64,000 nucleotides of DNA, taken from assembly GCF_001411805.1 (NCBI RefSeq), contig NZ_CP007214.1:133363-197362 (forward strand), in the 5' to 3' direction. Position numbers and translations under genes: made by a program. Shown here piece by piece: positions 46,701 through 55,388 of this stretch; positions within the stretch are counted from its first letter, which is position 1, and each line of letters starts with the position of its first letter. Source of the DNA: Burkholderia plantarii (GTDB lineage: Bacteria; Pseudomonadota; Gammaproteobacteria; Burkholderiales; Burkholderiaceae). The notes below the pieces were generated by a model. That model saw only the letters and a list, made by a program, of their open reading frames with translations. It did no database searches and was not told the DNA's origin.

Positions 46701-46922
46701 GGCAGCCCTCAAGTTTGGACAGATGGTGCGCTCGCAAAGCTTGCGACAAAACAACTCGAAGTCGTGCGTCTCATTGCGCTCGGTGATACTGTCCAGGTGA
46801 TATGAAAGGATTTCAGGCTTCAGTCGGTACAGATCGCGAGTGGTCGAATCCGAATAGCGTTCTGGCCGCAATTGACGCATGAACTCAGACGGTGAAACGA
46901 GCTTTTCTTGAGCCTTCTTCAT
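43731..46922 (-). CDS. Large protein with N-terminal PD-(D/E)XK-like nuclease
   Basis: This 1063-aa protein has an N-terminal block (residues about 50-150) with GGGDSKADTET (Asp82) and FAFSAKKTW (Lys118/119) followed by SDVAGI and KKVFFVTS, which fits a restriction-endonuclease-like active site. Residues about 200-600 are helical and TPR-like, and the C-terminal 400 residues form an unassigned mixed region. I do not recognise a named system. ATG 46922 has AAGGGCATATTC upstream. The neighbouring STAND nuclease and ietAS genes make a defence role likely. Confidence 0.65.
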   Translation of the reverse strand: MKKAQEKLVSPSEFMRQLRPERYSDSTTRDLYRLKPEILSYHLDSITERNETHDFELFCRKLCERTICPNLRAATGPEGGGDSKADTETTPVADEIGKLYCGLANSGSERWAFAFSAKKTWADKARSDVAGIVDTKRGYKKVFFVTSRAARAKDRARVEQELSEKYGVTVTIHDRSWIVDEVINNNRRDLAYNYLGIGDKVSERELGPSDYSRKQQLEDIEKELTDPTAFAGMKMQRAAEALVAAKLARELELPRTDVDGKFSRAIRLADDGGTQRQQFTARYEAQWTAFWWFDDIKAVVDGYEAFEALVIDDAHAKNLEMLCNLMQLLFNIVVHGHLSEAQVGLRPRIARLSSRLSDLASDPSRPNNALEARTSLLTIEANEAMRDGDSERLASLWPQFSDVLVKAEGMGEFDVNRLTKLVEVLGVAAGKSHGYRDLVDQVSEFVAKRTGESEGARVLLKRAHQLDFDENMEMIRLLGKAARLLTKKEHADDLVSAHAQLSLAYRSAGLLWAARASCTAAATTLFIEGEEEGELSSTIFPLLMNAAWQAVELKHLPEVLQIIQIARGCLSSLPYDEASIKRAGEQLHDFDLILACQLANLSTVDVPRLDMIPDTLGALGLFQSRATLLYVLGYEDVLREEGWIPDAESAQDVVTFFNRLAGQPAGDAMWRPAIFNGKDQQMFVTSVLGVRITVTHQPSDTAISVAEAIVGTVEAFFATAFEVNAFAHAECFDVYVVEANITRFEVRTDIDRMKITMRWPQGVFPGSPSVYGDFLNMLLEVAATIFSATCHAKNLKDAVYQLFRVDGAMDRAAMIGSLCISRQRIFKGVARFAARDTHSSKKFEARPNRPLIVRERSTLKEGKKEDVASEDFHFSKMTDHRDVKVHSVVDVHLWNRAEWRGAAYGVTYPQAPPFMALVFRNREAASKIFERWRERFGLADVEEEIHIGIVRRFSDKHPTHYGMVITSEPPRDLRDSRVAMMASRTLTMEPSNDVNLSAFLDLYKKAGAYRLMPMLLAPDQTLQAIDGLSILKRTLHVKIAADVGPNDPENFFLAPRGLQGGRM

Positions 46923-47531
46923 CTGAATATGCCCTTATTTTTGCAGTACGTACCGAATAGACCGGCTATGTCAACATGAGTGAGCAAGTACAACCCATGA
47001 CGATATGTGGCTTCAGACAAAGATGACTTCCTCATTGGTCATTCCCTCCCTGGTTCGTCCCGCGAGATATGCTCGTGTCTTCGGATTATCGATCCGGTTA
47101 GGCCAGCGTTGTTCTATCTCTCATCGCGTAGTAAGCGCAAGGCATCTACGGCAGCGTGTTCACGTCTCCAAGCCAAGTCCCGGCTGTCCTCGCACGATAC
47201 ACGATGATGGTAGCAAGATGCGGCATCGTGGTTCGGCGTAGCTCGCCGACTTCATTCGCCTGAAGTCCGAACACCATAGCCTCAACTGTGTCCTCATATT
47301 CCTGCTAGCGGAACGCGTTGCGGCGCGTCGCAAGGACGCTCCGGCTGCCCCCGCATGAGGCGCAAATCGATCGAGCCAAAGCTGCACGCACTTTCTAACG
47401 TTAGCTATTCATTGCTGTTATTTTCTACCTTGTTTGATCAGGCATACGGTCCGGGGCTTGGATGCGCAAAACGCGTAGCACCTTCCCGCCCATGATGGCA
47501 CTGCCACATCAAGGAACTCAGTTTTCTTGTC
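46923..47531. other. Divergent intergenic region, no gene
   Basis: About 600 bases lie between the leftward nuclease gene and the rightward XRE/ietAS genes. Short ORFs on both strands show no family motif. It should hold the promoters for both directions; the rightward one overlaps the palindrome at 47532. Confidence 0.4.
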
Positions 47532-47550
47532 TATAGCACCAAGTGCTATA
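47532..47550. promoter_or_regulatory. Perfect palindrome, likely XRE operator
   Basis: TATAGCAC-CAA-GTGCTATA has perfect 8-bp arms. Its right arm runs into TATAAT-like sequence (47547-47552), so a bound repressor would cover a -10 element. It lies about 45 bases before the XRE gene. Confidence 0.65.
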
Positions 47551-47594
47551 ATACCGGGGGCATTTTTAACGGATTCCGGCAAGAGTGGATTGCA

Positions 47595-47909
47595 ATGCGC
47601 AAGACGAGATCACCCATCATTGAAGCCGTCCGCGCCACGGCCGAAGGGCTTCACGGGGTCGGCCCGGTCGATCAGGTTACGCTACGCGAAATTGACCCAC
47701 TGTGGTTGCCACCGGTGGAGCCGTTGGAACCCGCCGATATCAGGCGCATCCGCGAAAGCACGCATGTAAGCCAAGCAGTTTTTGCGCGCCTATTGAACAC
47801 GAGTCTTTCGACTGTTCAGAAATGGGAGATTGGTCAGAAGAAGCCTGCGGGCACAGCACTTAAGTTGCTGCATCTGGTTCAGAAGCGCGGCCTGGAAGCC
47901 GTCGCATGA
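47595..47909 (+). CDS. XRE-family regulator (HigA/NadS-like)
   Basis: This 104-aa DNA-binding protein has a C-terminal Cro/C1 HTH (IRRIRESTHVSQAVFARLLN then TSLSTVQKWEIGQKKPAG), like HigA/NadS antitoxins. No RelE/HigB toxin gene precedes it: the 600 bases upstream encode nothing recognisable. It likely represses its own promoter through the palindrome at 47532, and it lies 121 bases before ietA, so it may set ietAS expression. Confidence 0.8.
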   Translation: MRKTRSPIIEAVRATAEGLHGVGPVDQVTLREIDPLWLPPVEPLEPADIRRIRESTHVSQAVFARLLNTSLSTVQKWEIGQKKPAGTALKLLHLVQKRGLEAVA

Positions 47910-48030
47910 CTGCGATGCTCAGGCAGCACTTGACCCGGCCGCCAACGCGCTGCCCAGCCGTTGGCAATGGAATCCAACCCGTCGGCGTACTACCTTTTTC
48001 CCGATGGCTCCCAAGTAAAGGTGATGTCGC

Positions 48031-49041
48031 ATGAATGCAGATATTCTCAAAAGAGTTGTACGCGCCATTGCCGATGGTTCGCAGTCTGACTTAGATCGGC
48101 TTGCCGACAAAATCGTCGAAGCAGAACGCAAGACCGGCCACGTTAGGTTGGCTGAGCAGCTCGAGGCCATCCTCAAGCAGCCTAAGACGAGGCGTGCCCC
48201 GCCATCGCCGACGTCGCCAGCCGACGTTGAGCGCACGCTCAAAGAGTTGCCCATGAGTCGGCGTCACGGAGAAACGCTGGCCACGCTCATCCCGCACGAT
48301 CAACTGGAGCACCACATGGTGCTGCCCGAAGCTGTCGAGCAACGCTTCGCCCGCATCGAAGCCGAGTACGCAGCACGCGACCGGCTGCGTACCTTCGGGC
48401 TCAAGCCCCGCAAAACCGTGCTGGTCTACGGCCCGCCTGGTTGCGGCAAGTCGCTGGGCGCCAAACGGCTCGCTTGGAATACGGGCTTGCCGCTAATGAA
48501 GGTGCGCTTTGATGTGCTGATCTCCTCGTTCTTTGGCGAGTCGGCCCAGAACCTACGATCTATCTTCAGCAGTGCCCGCGAAAAGCCATGCGTGCTTCTG
48601 CTTGACGAATGCGACTTCATTGCGCGATCGCGCACGGCTTCCAAGGACATCGGCGAAGTGTCGCGCATCGTCAATTCGCTGCTGCAACTCATGGAAGAGT
48701 ACGACGCGCCAGGCCTGCTTGTCGCGACGACGAATCTGGAGTCCGCGTTGGACCCGGCGCTGTTCAGGCGCTTCGACGACGTGTTCGCCATCCCGCTGCC
48801 GGGGAAAGCCGAGATCGAAAAATTGCTGAAAATGACGCTGTCCAGTGTGCGGATGGACAGGCCCATCGCCTGGGAACCTCTGGTCGCCAAACTCGAGGGT
48901 TCATCGGCCGCAATGGTCGTGAAGGCCGCCCAGGACGCCGCCAAGGCTACCGTGCTAGCCGGTCACCCGTCCTTGTCGCAAGACAAGCTACTCAAGGCCG
49001 TCGAAGAACTGCAGCGGCACGACGCCGCACAACGGGCGTAA
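48031..49041 (+). CDS. ietA: AAA+ ATPase IetA
   Basis: This 336-aa AAA+ ATPase has Walker A YGPPGCGKSLGAKRLAW near residues 133-149, Walker B VLLLDECDFIA, sensor 1 ATTN and an arginine-finger-like FRRFDD. It is followed after 3 bases by a subtilase gene. The AAA-ATPase/S8-protease pair is the ietAS module, described as a plasmid toxin-antitoxin-like locus and as an antiphage system; the ATPase restrains or activates the protease. The ribosome binding site is AAAGGTGATG. Assignment rests on gene pairing and domain order. Confidence 0.82.
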   Translation: MNADILKRVVRAIADGSQSDLDRLADKIVEAERKTGHVRLAEQLEAILKQPKTRRAPPSPTSPADVERTLKELPMSRRHGETLATLIPHDQLEHHMVLPEAVEQRFARIEAEYAARDRLRTFGLKPRKTVLVYGPPGCGKSLGAKRLAWNTGLPLMKVRFDVLISSFFGESAQNLRSIFSSAREKPCVLLLDECDFIARSRTASKDIGEVSRIVNSLLQLMEEYDAPGLLVATTNLESALDPALFRRFDDVFAIPLPGKAEIEKLLKMTLSSVRMDRPIAWEPLVAKLEGSSAAMVVKAAQDAAKATVLAGHPSLSQDKLLKAVEELQRHDAAQRA

Positions 49042-49044
49042 GTC

Positions 49045-51729
49045 ATGCCGGAAGCGCACAACTTCGAGCATCTGCCGCTTTTGCTCCGCTACAAGGGACA
49101 TGCACGCCTTCCGAGCGGAGGAAAAACCAACCCGCAGACGCTGGCGAACAGAAACGCCCGGCAAGCGCACAGCACGGCCCTGCAAGGTGCTGTGCAAGCG
49201 CTCTCGGGCAACTGGAAACAGCGGCAGGCGCAACGGCAAGGCCAAGCACTGCCGGTCATACCGAACGGCATCCCCATCCTGCTCAAGGTTGACACGGGGC
49301 TGGACCTAGATGTTCTAAGAGACCGCTTCGATTTCGAGATTGTGGCCGAGCAAGAAGAAGGCTACGTTATTGTCGCATCAGAAGACATCGACGTTGCGTC
49401 GTTCCTCGCAATGGTCGATGGCTTTGCCGTGAATGTTCATGGCTCGGCAACCATCGCTAGTGTCCATCGGTTGTTCGACGACCCCGACCAGACCGACCGG
49501 CTGGGCCGCATCCTGTCGGAACGGCTCTTCGCTGATTGGGGAAACATCGCGGACGATCAAGACTTCATTGTCGATATTGGGATCGCCTGCGCCGGTACAC
49601 AGGAAATCCCATCGGTACCGAAGCGCGGCAAGCGCGACACCGACGCCACATGGGCCGCAAAAGAACTAGCCTGGTCCCAAGCGCGGAACGACGCCTACGA
49701 TGCGTGGGAAGCGCTGAAGATCGAGCGCGAAAATCAGATCGAGAGTTTCCGCGCCTTCTATCAGGCTGAGGTCCTTCACAACATTGAGGGGGCACCCTTC
49801 GACGCGGGTGTGCTACCCGACAGCTTCACGGTTCGACTCGAGATATCGGGAAAAGGGCTCAAAGACTTCGTCCTGAACTACCAGTATATCTTCGAGGTCG
49901 TTGAGCCAGAGGACATCGCGCTCCCCCAAGCTGTCGCAGGCCAAGTAGGTCAAGTTGGTCAGCAGGTCACTCCGACCCCTCCGAATGCTGACGCGCCGAC
50001 GGTCTGCGTGGTCGACAGCGGCATTCAAGAGGAACATGCCCTGCTGCAGCCGGCCGTAGATCAAGCCGCGTCATACTGCTTCCTGCCAGAGATGGCCGCC
50101 ACTGCCGTCGCCGACGAAGTCGCACCAGGGGGACATGGTACAAGAGTGGCGGGCGCCGTGCTCTACGGCGAGGAAGTCCCGAAGATAGGTGCACCTAAGC
50201 TGACCTTCTGGATTCAAAACGCACGCGTGCTCAATGCGCAAAACCTCATGCCCATCACGCTCTTCCCGCCAGAAGCGATACGTCGGGCTGTTGAGCGTTT
50301 CAACGATGGACCGCGGCAGACGCGTATCTTCAATCACTCTATCAACGCACGTGGCTACTGCCGCACGCGCTACATGTCGTCGTGGGCCGCAGAGATCGAT
50401 CAGCTTTGCAACGAACGGGACGTGCTCATCGTGCAGAGCGCGGGCAACCTTCCGCTTGATGGAGCCGCCCCCTTCATTGGCATCCGCGAACACCTTGCCG
50501 CCGGCCGGGACTACCCTGCCTACCTGTCGGAAAATTCCGTCCGAATCGCCAATCCGGGGCAAAGCCTCCAAGCCTTGACCGTTGGCTCTATCGCCTACGA
50601 CGTCGCGGAAGTCGGCCTATGGCGTAGCTTCGCGATCCAGCCCGACGGGCCTTCGGCCTTCTCGCGGACGGGACCAGGCATCTGGAACGTCATCAAGCCG
50701 GAAGTGGTCGCCTATGGCGGTGACGCGGTCCGCACCACCGGCAACCCGCCTGACATCCAAGGCGGTGGCCGCATTCCGGCCGCTTGCCCGGAGCTGGTGC
50801 GGTCAACACTGCACGCGCCTGGACCTGCATCCGATCGGGACGATGCAGGTACCTCCTATGCAGCGCCCAAGGTAGCTCGTATCGCGGCACAAGTGCAGCG
50901 GGTTCTGCCCGATGAACCTGCACTGCTCTACCGCGCACTCATCGTGCAGTCCGCGCAGTGGCCGGCTTGGGCGGAAGATCTACTGACGCGCCTGCGCAAT
51001 CCGCCCGATAACCTGATGCAAGCAGAGAAGCAGGCCCTGCTCAACGCAGCGTCGCATGCGCTGCGCTGCCTGGGGTACGGCATCCCTGACCAGGAACGCG
51101 CAACCGTAAACACCGATCACCGCACAACCTTCATCACCAGCGGCGACACCGAGATTCACGCAGCCGAATGCCACGTCTTTCAGGTACCGATCCCGGCAGA
51201 GCTTCGCCAGCAGGCGGACGAATTCGACGTGCGAATTGACGTCACGCTGTCCTATGTGGCCCAGCCTCGTCGCACACGTCGGAACTTGCGGCGATACCTT
51301 TCGACATGGGTTGACTGGAAGGCCAGCAATCTTGGCGAGGGGCTGAACGACTTCCGGGTACGCGCCCTGAAGAACGCCGCGAACGATGACGAACCTCTAC
51401 GCGGATCGGCTTTGCCGTGGACGTTGCACGAAAAGCCGCAATGGGGAGTTATCCGCGATCACAAGCGTAACAGCGGTACGGTGCAAAAGGACTGGGCAGT
51501 CGTGCGGTCGAACGCGCTGCCTGACCACTTCTGCATCGCTGTCGTCGGACACCAAGGCTGGAGCCATGACCCAGATTCGGCTGCGCGCTATGCCCTTGCT
51601 GTGACGTTTGAAGTCTTGGGCCAAGAGATCGCGATCTATGAGCCGCTACGCTCGGCCGTCGCCGAGTTGCAAGCAGAGGCGGGCGAGATTGAGGCTGAAG
51701 CCGAAGTAGAGGTTGAGGTCGATGAGTAA
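49045..51729 (+). CDS. ietS: S8 subtilisin-like protease IetS
   Basis: This 894-aa protease has catalytic Asp in VCVVDSGIQ, His in GGHGTRVAG and Ser in DAGTSYAAP, the D-H-S order of subtilases, with a roughly 310-residue N-terminal region before the protease domain and a C-terminal Glu-rich acidic tail (EIEAEAEVEVEVDE). There is no signal peptide, so it should act in the cytoplasm, consistent with an abortive or defensive role with the ATPase. Length is typical for IetS-like proteins. Confidence 0.85.
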   Translation: MPEAHNFEHLPLLLRYKGHARLPSGGKTNPQTLANRNARQAHSTALQGAVQALSGNWKQRQAQRQGQALPVIPNGIPILLKVDTGLDLDVLRDRFDFEIVAEQEEGYVIVASEDIDVASFLAMVDGFAVNVHGSATIASVHRLFDDPDQTDRLGRILSERLFADWGNIADDQDFIVDIGIACAGTQEIPSVPKRGKRDTDATWAAKELAWSQARNDAYDAWEALKIERENQIESFRAFYQAEVLHNIEGAPFDAGVLPDSFTVRLEISGKGLKDFVLNYQYIFEVVEPEDIALPQAVAGQVGQVGQQVTPTPPNADAPTVCVVDSGIQEEHALLQPAVDQAASYCFLPEMAATAVADEVAPGGHGTRVAGAVLYGEEVPKIGAPKLTFWIQNARVLNAQNLMPITLFPPEAIRRAVERFNDGPRQTRIFNHSINARGYCRTRYMSSWAAEIDQLCNERDVLIVQSAGNLPLDGAAPFIGIREHLAAGRDYPAYLSENSVRIANPGQSLQALTVGSIAYDVAEVGLWRSFAIQPDGPSAFSRTGPGIWNVIKPEVVAYGGDAVRTTGNPPDIQGGGRIPAACPELVRSTLHAPGPASDRDDAGTSYAAPKVARIAAQVQRVLPDEPALLYRALIVQSAQWPAWAEDLLTRLRNPPDNLMQAEKQALLNAASHALRCLGYGIPDQERATVNTDHRTTFITSGDTEIHAAECHVFQVPIPAELRQQADEFDVRIDVTLSYVAQPRRTRRNLRRYLSTWVDWKASNLGEGLNDFRVRALKNAANDDEPLRGSALPWTLHEKPQWGVIRDHKRNSGTVQKDWAVVRSNALPDHFCIAVVGHQGWSHDPDSAARYALAVTFEVLGQEIAIYEPLRSAVAELQAEAGEIEAEAEVEVEVDE

Positions 51730-51799
51730 CCGGACCTCAGAGGCCGCAAGCGTCACCGCTTCAAGCTGAGCGTGAAGACAACCGTCTCTCGCATTTCTG

Positions 51800-52525
51800 C
51801 TACTCACCCTGCCCTAACGAAGGCCATGCAATATTGTCTAACGCATTGATTTCTTGCCGCGCAGCGTTCCCATATCTCCGAACGATTTTCAGTCGCTCTT
51901 CATTCGCGGCAAGGGATCGGACGAGCTGTTGGATTTCCTGTTCGCTCACACCGGCTTGCTTCAAGAGCGCGATCTGCGGCATCACCAGTGTCCCCAACTC
52001 GATGGGGCCAACAGGGTCATGACCGGGGTTGATTTGTGCCACTTGGAACCGCGCTCGCAAACGAGCATCCTCGATCGTTCTCGCCGCTCGATTGATCGCT
52101 TCATCGAGCGCCGCGCGATCTGCAGGGCGCAACTCCTCAAGATCGGCGACAGACAACAGTTGCTCATGCAGACATTGGGGCACCTCGATGGCTAACGTCT
52201 GCTCGGTGACGTCCGGAGCAGGACCGTTTGCGGTGGCGGGTAAGACGGGCACCATTAGTCCAGTGCATTGCGCATCCGCATTAAAAATATATCGATGCAC
52301 TGCGTCCCGCCGAATCTTCCTATAGCTGCTCTCGACTCGTTGCTCTAGCTTCGCGAGTTCTTGCTGCTGCTTTGCGACCTGCTCGTCCACTGCAGCTTTT
52401 TGGTATAAGGGGATGACCGTAAAAAATAATCCCCCAGCCGTCAATACCGTGGTTAGAACCTGCGCGATGTGACTTGCAATCGGCACGTACCGCTCAACAG
52501 TTTCAAACCAGTTTTTCTTTGTCAT
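51800..52525 (-). CDS. Membrane-anchored coiled-coil protein, unknown
   Basis: This 241-aa protein was not recognised. One transmembrane segment lies near the N-terminus (IAQVLTTVLTAGGLFFTVIP, about residues 17-36), then a heptad-rich stretch (QVAKQQQELAKLEQRVESSY) and a soluble helical domain. ATG 52525 (MTKKNWFETV) is chosen; upstream codons are Arg/Pro-rich noise. It converges on ietS (70 bases between stops), so it is not in that operon. Its place between ietAS and the integrase suggests cargo of the same island. Confidence 0.65.
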   Translation of the reverse strand: MTKKNWFETVERYVPIASHIAQVLTTVLTAGGLFFTVIPLYQKAAVDEQVAKQQQELAKLEQRVESSYRKIRRDAVHRYIFNADAQCTGLMVPVLPATANGPAPDVTEQTLAIEVPQCLHEQLLSVADLEELRPADRAALDEAINRAARTIEDARLRARFQVAQINPGHDPVGPIELGTLVMPQIALLKQAGVSEQEIQQLVRSLAANEERLKIVRRYGNAARQEINALDNIAWPSLGQGE

Positions 52526-52876
52526 GTCTTTCCTCAACGAGCACCACCCTCGCGTGCCCAGTAGGTTCAGCCATACTGCAAGAAGTTGATAGGAAACGGC
52601 TGATAGAAGCCTTTGTGGCGTTGATGCGGGCGAAGCTCCCCGCACGTAGGTCGACCGGTTCTACTGGCTTGCGCAGGCAACAACGACGGTCAAACCATGA
52701 ATGTCGGCAAAGGTTTTCTCTGTGACGGCCAGGGGCGCACCTAGATCGGCGACAAGCCGCAAGACTAGATGGGCTTGTCGGCCGCTTCCCGATCAGCGTC
52801 AATGTTGACGGGCGTCGCCCGGGCCCGCCCTGGCTCTGATGATTGCGTTCACCTCGATCCTCAGTCCCAACTCAGA
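52526..52876. other. Intergenic, nothing recognised
   Basis: This 350-base stretch lies between the membrane protein start and the integrase stop. No conserved ORF or repeat was found. Confidence 0.4.
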
Positions 52877-54712
52877 CTACTCGCCGCGACCCGCGGCGAG
52901 CCGCGCATGGTACTTCGCGCTTTCCTGGCGCATGCGCTGCTGCTCCGCATTGACGTAGATGGTGGTGGTCTGCAGCGAGCCATGGCCCAGCACCTGTTGC
53001 AGGACCTCGATCGCCATGCCGGCCGCGACCGACTGCGTCCCGAACGTGTGCCGAAACGCGTGCGGCGAGGTGGCCGCCAGTTGCCGGCGAGCGGACTCGT
53101 CGAGATCCGGCAGCTGCTCGAGCAGGCGCTCGAGCGCGCGCGTCACCACCCGACGTGCCGCGCGCGGCGTGTAGCCGGCCACACGCGTCACCTGGCCGGT
53201 GTCCGTCACCCCAAATTTATCCCGACTGGCGGGGGTGGGCGGCACCACGGTCGGCGCCACCAGCGGCACGCCGTCGGCATTGCCGCCAGGCGCATCCAGA
53301 TCCAGGCCACGATCCTGCCAGTGCTCGCGCAAGGCCTCCACGGCGTCCTCGGTCAGCGGCACGATGCGCTCTTTGTTGCCCTTGCCGACCAGGCGCAGCA
53401 TCCAGGTCGCCGGAATCTCGTCCTCGGCCGGCCACCACTGCAGCCCGCCTCGCTCCGCCGTCACGGCTTCCTCAATGCGCAGGCCGGCATCGCCCATCAG
53501 CAGCACCAGGGCCCGAGCCACGCGCCAGTCCGGCCCCTGCGGGCCGAATCCTTCGGAGCGATCGGCGAGCTCCGCGCGCACCCGGCTCCACACGTCGATT
53601 GGCAGCGCCCGCTGCACCTGCAGCTTAGTCGCCCGCTTGACCGGCTTCGGGTCGGTCACGGCCACCCACGGGTTGCCGGCCAGGTAGCGGACCTTCACCA
53701 GCCAGTCGAACGCCGCGCGCAGCGTGCGCACCGCGTAGCGCTGGCTGTCGAGCGACAGCGGCGTCAGCGCGAATGGTCGCCAGCGGCCCGAGGCACGCGA
53801 GGCCGGCGGCCCGCGGAACGCCTCCGACGGGTTCGCCAAGAAAGCCTTGTAGGCCTCGCAGTCGTCGACGAGGATCGAGGACATCGGGCGGCCGCGCTCG
53901 AGCACGCACCACAGCACGAAGCGCTCAAGTTCGCGCCAGTAGGCGCGCTGAGTGGCCACCTGCCCATCGTAGCGGTGCAGGTAGGCGAACACCGCGTCCA
54001 GATCGTGCGCGGCCGAGATGTAGGGAAACGCCGGCGCGCGGTTCGCGCCGCGGGCGCCGGCGAGCTCGTGCGGCACCACCAGGCGGTGGATCGGCACCAG
54101 CTGGTCCCGACGCAGCGCGACGCGCGTCTCGGGTGCGGCCAGCAGCGGATCAACCCCATCGACGTCGGCATCCACCGTCTGGCCGATCGTCTCGGCGTGG
54201 CGGCGCAGCCAGGCCACCACGGTGCGGGCTCGGCCGACGCCGATGCGCGGCACCGAGCGCCACCAAGCTCCGCCTCGGCGGTTGCAGTACGCGACGAGCT
54301 CGCCGACCGTACGCACGTCGACCTCGGCCAGACGCTGCGCAACCAGCGGCCGGAACCAGCGCGCGACGGCGTGAGCCGCCGCTGGCGCGGCCTTGGCCCA
54401 ACTGCCGGCCGCCAGCTCGATCATCTGCAGCGACACGGGGGTCAGGCGCGGCTCACCGTACTTGCGAATGGACGCCTGCAGATGCTCGACCAGAACGGGC
54501 GAGCCCTCGCGCAGCGCGATCGACACCAGGTCGTCGCGCATGGTGCGCAGCAGGCGCTCGACGTCCAGCACATCGTGCTCCTCCGGGTCGAAGTACAGCC
54601 GTGCGATGGTGGCGATCGGCAACCCTTTGACACGCGCGCGCAGCGCCGTGAATTCGGTGCGCGAATAGGTCCGGGGCGGCGGCAGCTCGAGCTGCTGCGG
54701 GCGATTGGCCAT
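52877..54712 (-). CDS. Tyrosine recombinase/integrase (large, DUF3701-like)
   Basis: This 611-aa site-specific recombinase has a long N-terminal region with a helix-hairpin-like IGVGRARTVVAWLRRH segment, a SAM-like core-binding domain, and a catalytic domain with Arg in GDAGLRIEEAV, HxxR in SPHAFRHTFGTQ, His in LGHGSLQTTT and the nucleophile Tyr in TIYVNAE. ATG 54712 starts 2 bases after the preceding gene's stop. It is the last gene of a five-gene overlapping operon and is the likely mobility enzyme for the island. Confidence 0.88.
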   Translation of the reverse strand: MANRPQQLELPPPRTYSRTEFTALRARVKGLPIATIARLYFDPEEHDVLDVERLLRTMRDDLVSIALREGSPVLVEHLQASIRKYGEPRLTPVSLQMIELAAGSWAKAAPAAAHAVARWFRPLVAQRLAEVDVRTVGELVAYCNRRGGAWWRSVPRIGVGRARTVVAWLRRHAETIGQTVDADVDGVDPLLAAPETRVALRRDQLVPIHRLVVPHELAGARGANRAPAFPYISAAHDLDAVFAYLHRYDGQVATQRAYWRELERFVLWCVLERGRPMSSILVDDCEAYKAFLANPSEAFRGPPASRASGRWRPFALTPLSLDSQRYAVRTLRAAFDWLVKVRYLAGNPWVAVTDPKPVKRATKLQVQRALPIDVWSRVRAELADRSEGFGPQGPDWRVARALVLLMGDAGLRIEEAVTAERGGLQWWPAEDEIPATWMLRLVGKGNKERIVPLTEDAVEALREHWQDRGLDLDAPGGNADGVPLVAPTVVPPTPASRDKFGVTDTGQVTRVAGYTPRAARRVVTRALERLLEQLPDLDESARRQLAATSPHAFRHTFGTQSVAAGMAIEVLQQVLGHGSLQTTTIYVNAEQQRMRQESAKYHARLAAGRGE

Positions 54713-54714
54713 CG

Positions 54715-55056
54715 TCAGGCCCGGGCCGTCTTGCGACGGGCAGGCGCGGCGAACTGCTTGCGCCAGTCGGCCTCCGGTACCGCGTCGAGCGCGAGGATCG
54801 CGGCCTCGCGCGCCTCGTCGATGGTGGCTGCAGTCACACGTGCAATGCGTCGACCTGTCTCGACGTCCGACACCGAGTATTCGACACTTGTGATCGAGCG
54901 CAAGCGGCTGGATCGGTGGACAGCGAACGTGCGATCGCGGTACGTGAACGGCACGCCGATCACCTCGATGCGCAATCCGATGGCCAGTGCGATCTCGAAC
55001 ACGATACCGTCGACGCGGCGGGCCGAGGTGCTGGAGGTGATGGTAGGACGAGTCAT
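54715..55056 (-). CDS. Hypothetical protein in integrase operon
   Basis: This 113-aa soluble protein was not recognised, with alternating strands and a C-terminal basic tail (APARRKTARA). Its start overlaps the lipoprotein-like gene by 4 bases, and its stop is 2 bases before the integrase ATG. Tight coupling suggests an accessory recombination or plasmid function. Confidence 0.6.
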   Translation of the reverse strand: MTRPTITSSTSARRVDGIVFEIALAIGLRIEVIGVPFTYRDRTFAVHRSSRLRSITSVEYSVSDVETGRRIARVTAATIDEAREAAILALDAVPEADWRKQFAAPARRKTARA

Positions 55057-55388
55057 AGGTCGTTGTCTGTGGGGGCTCGCGGGGCTCGCACGCCAAACAA
55101 GGATCTAGTCGGCTGGCGCAATACCGATCGCGTCGTGGTGCCGTCAAACGCCTGCCTCACGACGACGGGATCGTGCGCGGCGAGCAGTACCCGGCAAGCG
55201 TTGCTGCGCCGCTCGGCGAGCCGTTTCTCGACCGAAGACGCAGGCGTTGACGACACCGTACAGCCGCTGATCAACAGCAACAGCATCACCAGGATTTGCC
55301 GCTTGAAACGGCGCAGGAGCGACGCGACCGCGCGCAGTTCGATAGACCGTCTGCGGCTTCGACGTTGACCCAGAGGCGCAGCGCTCAT
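55053..55388 (-). CDS. Putative small lipoprotein
   Basis: This 111-aa protein has a basic N-terminus followed by a hydrophobic stretch and a lipobox-like end (ILVMLLLLISGC), predicting an exported lipoprotein or entry-exclusion-like protein. The hydrophobic segment starts late (about residue 32), so the true start could be nearer. It overlaps both neighbours by 4 bases. Confidence 0.5.
   Translation of the reverse strand: MSAAPLGQRRSRRRSIELRAVASLLRRFKRQILVMLLLLISGCTVSSTPASSVEKRLAERRSNACRVLLAAHDPVVVRQAFDGTTTRSVLRQPTRSLFGVRAPRAPTDNDL

Noticed and set aside
46923..47594. HigB/RelE toxin partner for the XRE gene
   Set aside because: Neither strand of the upstream region nor the gap before ietA encodes a RelE-like protein.
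47967..48089. 40-codon ORF (MESNPSAYYLFPDGSQVKV...) overlapping the start of ietA
   Set aside because: No ribosome binding site of its own and no recognised family. It could be a leader peptide, but the evidence is only an open frame.
52769..55108. Long rightward open frame of 779 codons opposite the integrase gene
   Set aside because: It is Arg/His/Gln-rich without motifs and lies exactly antisense to a recombinase with all catalytic residues. Long antisense frames are common in high-GC DNA.
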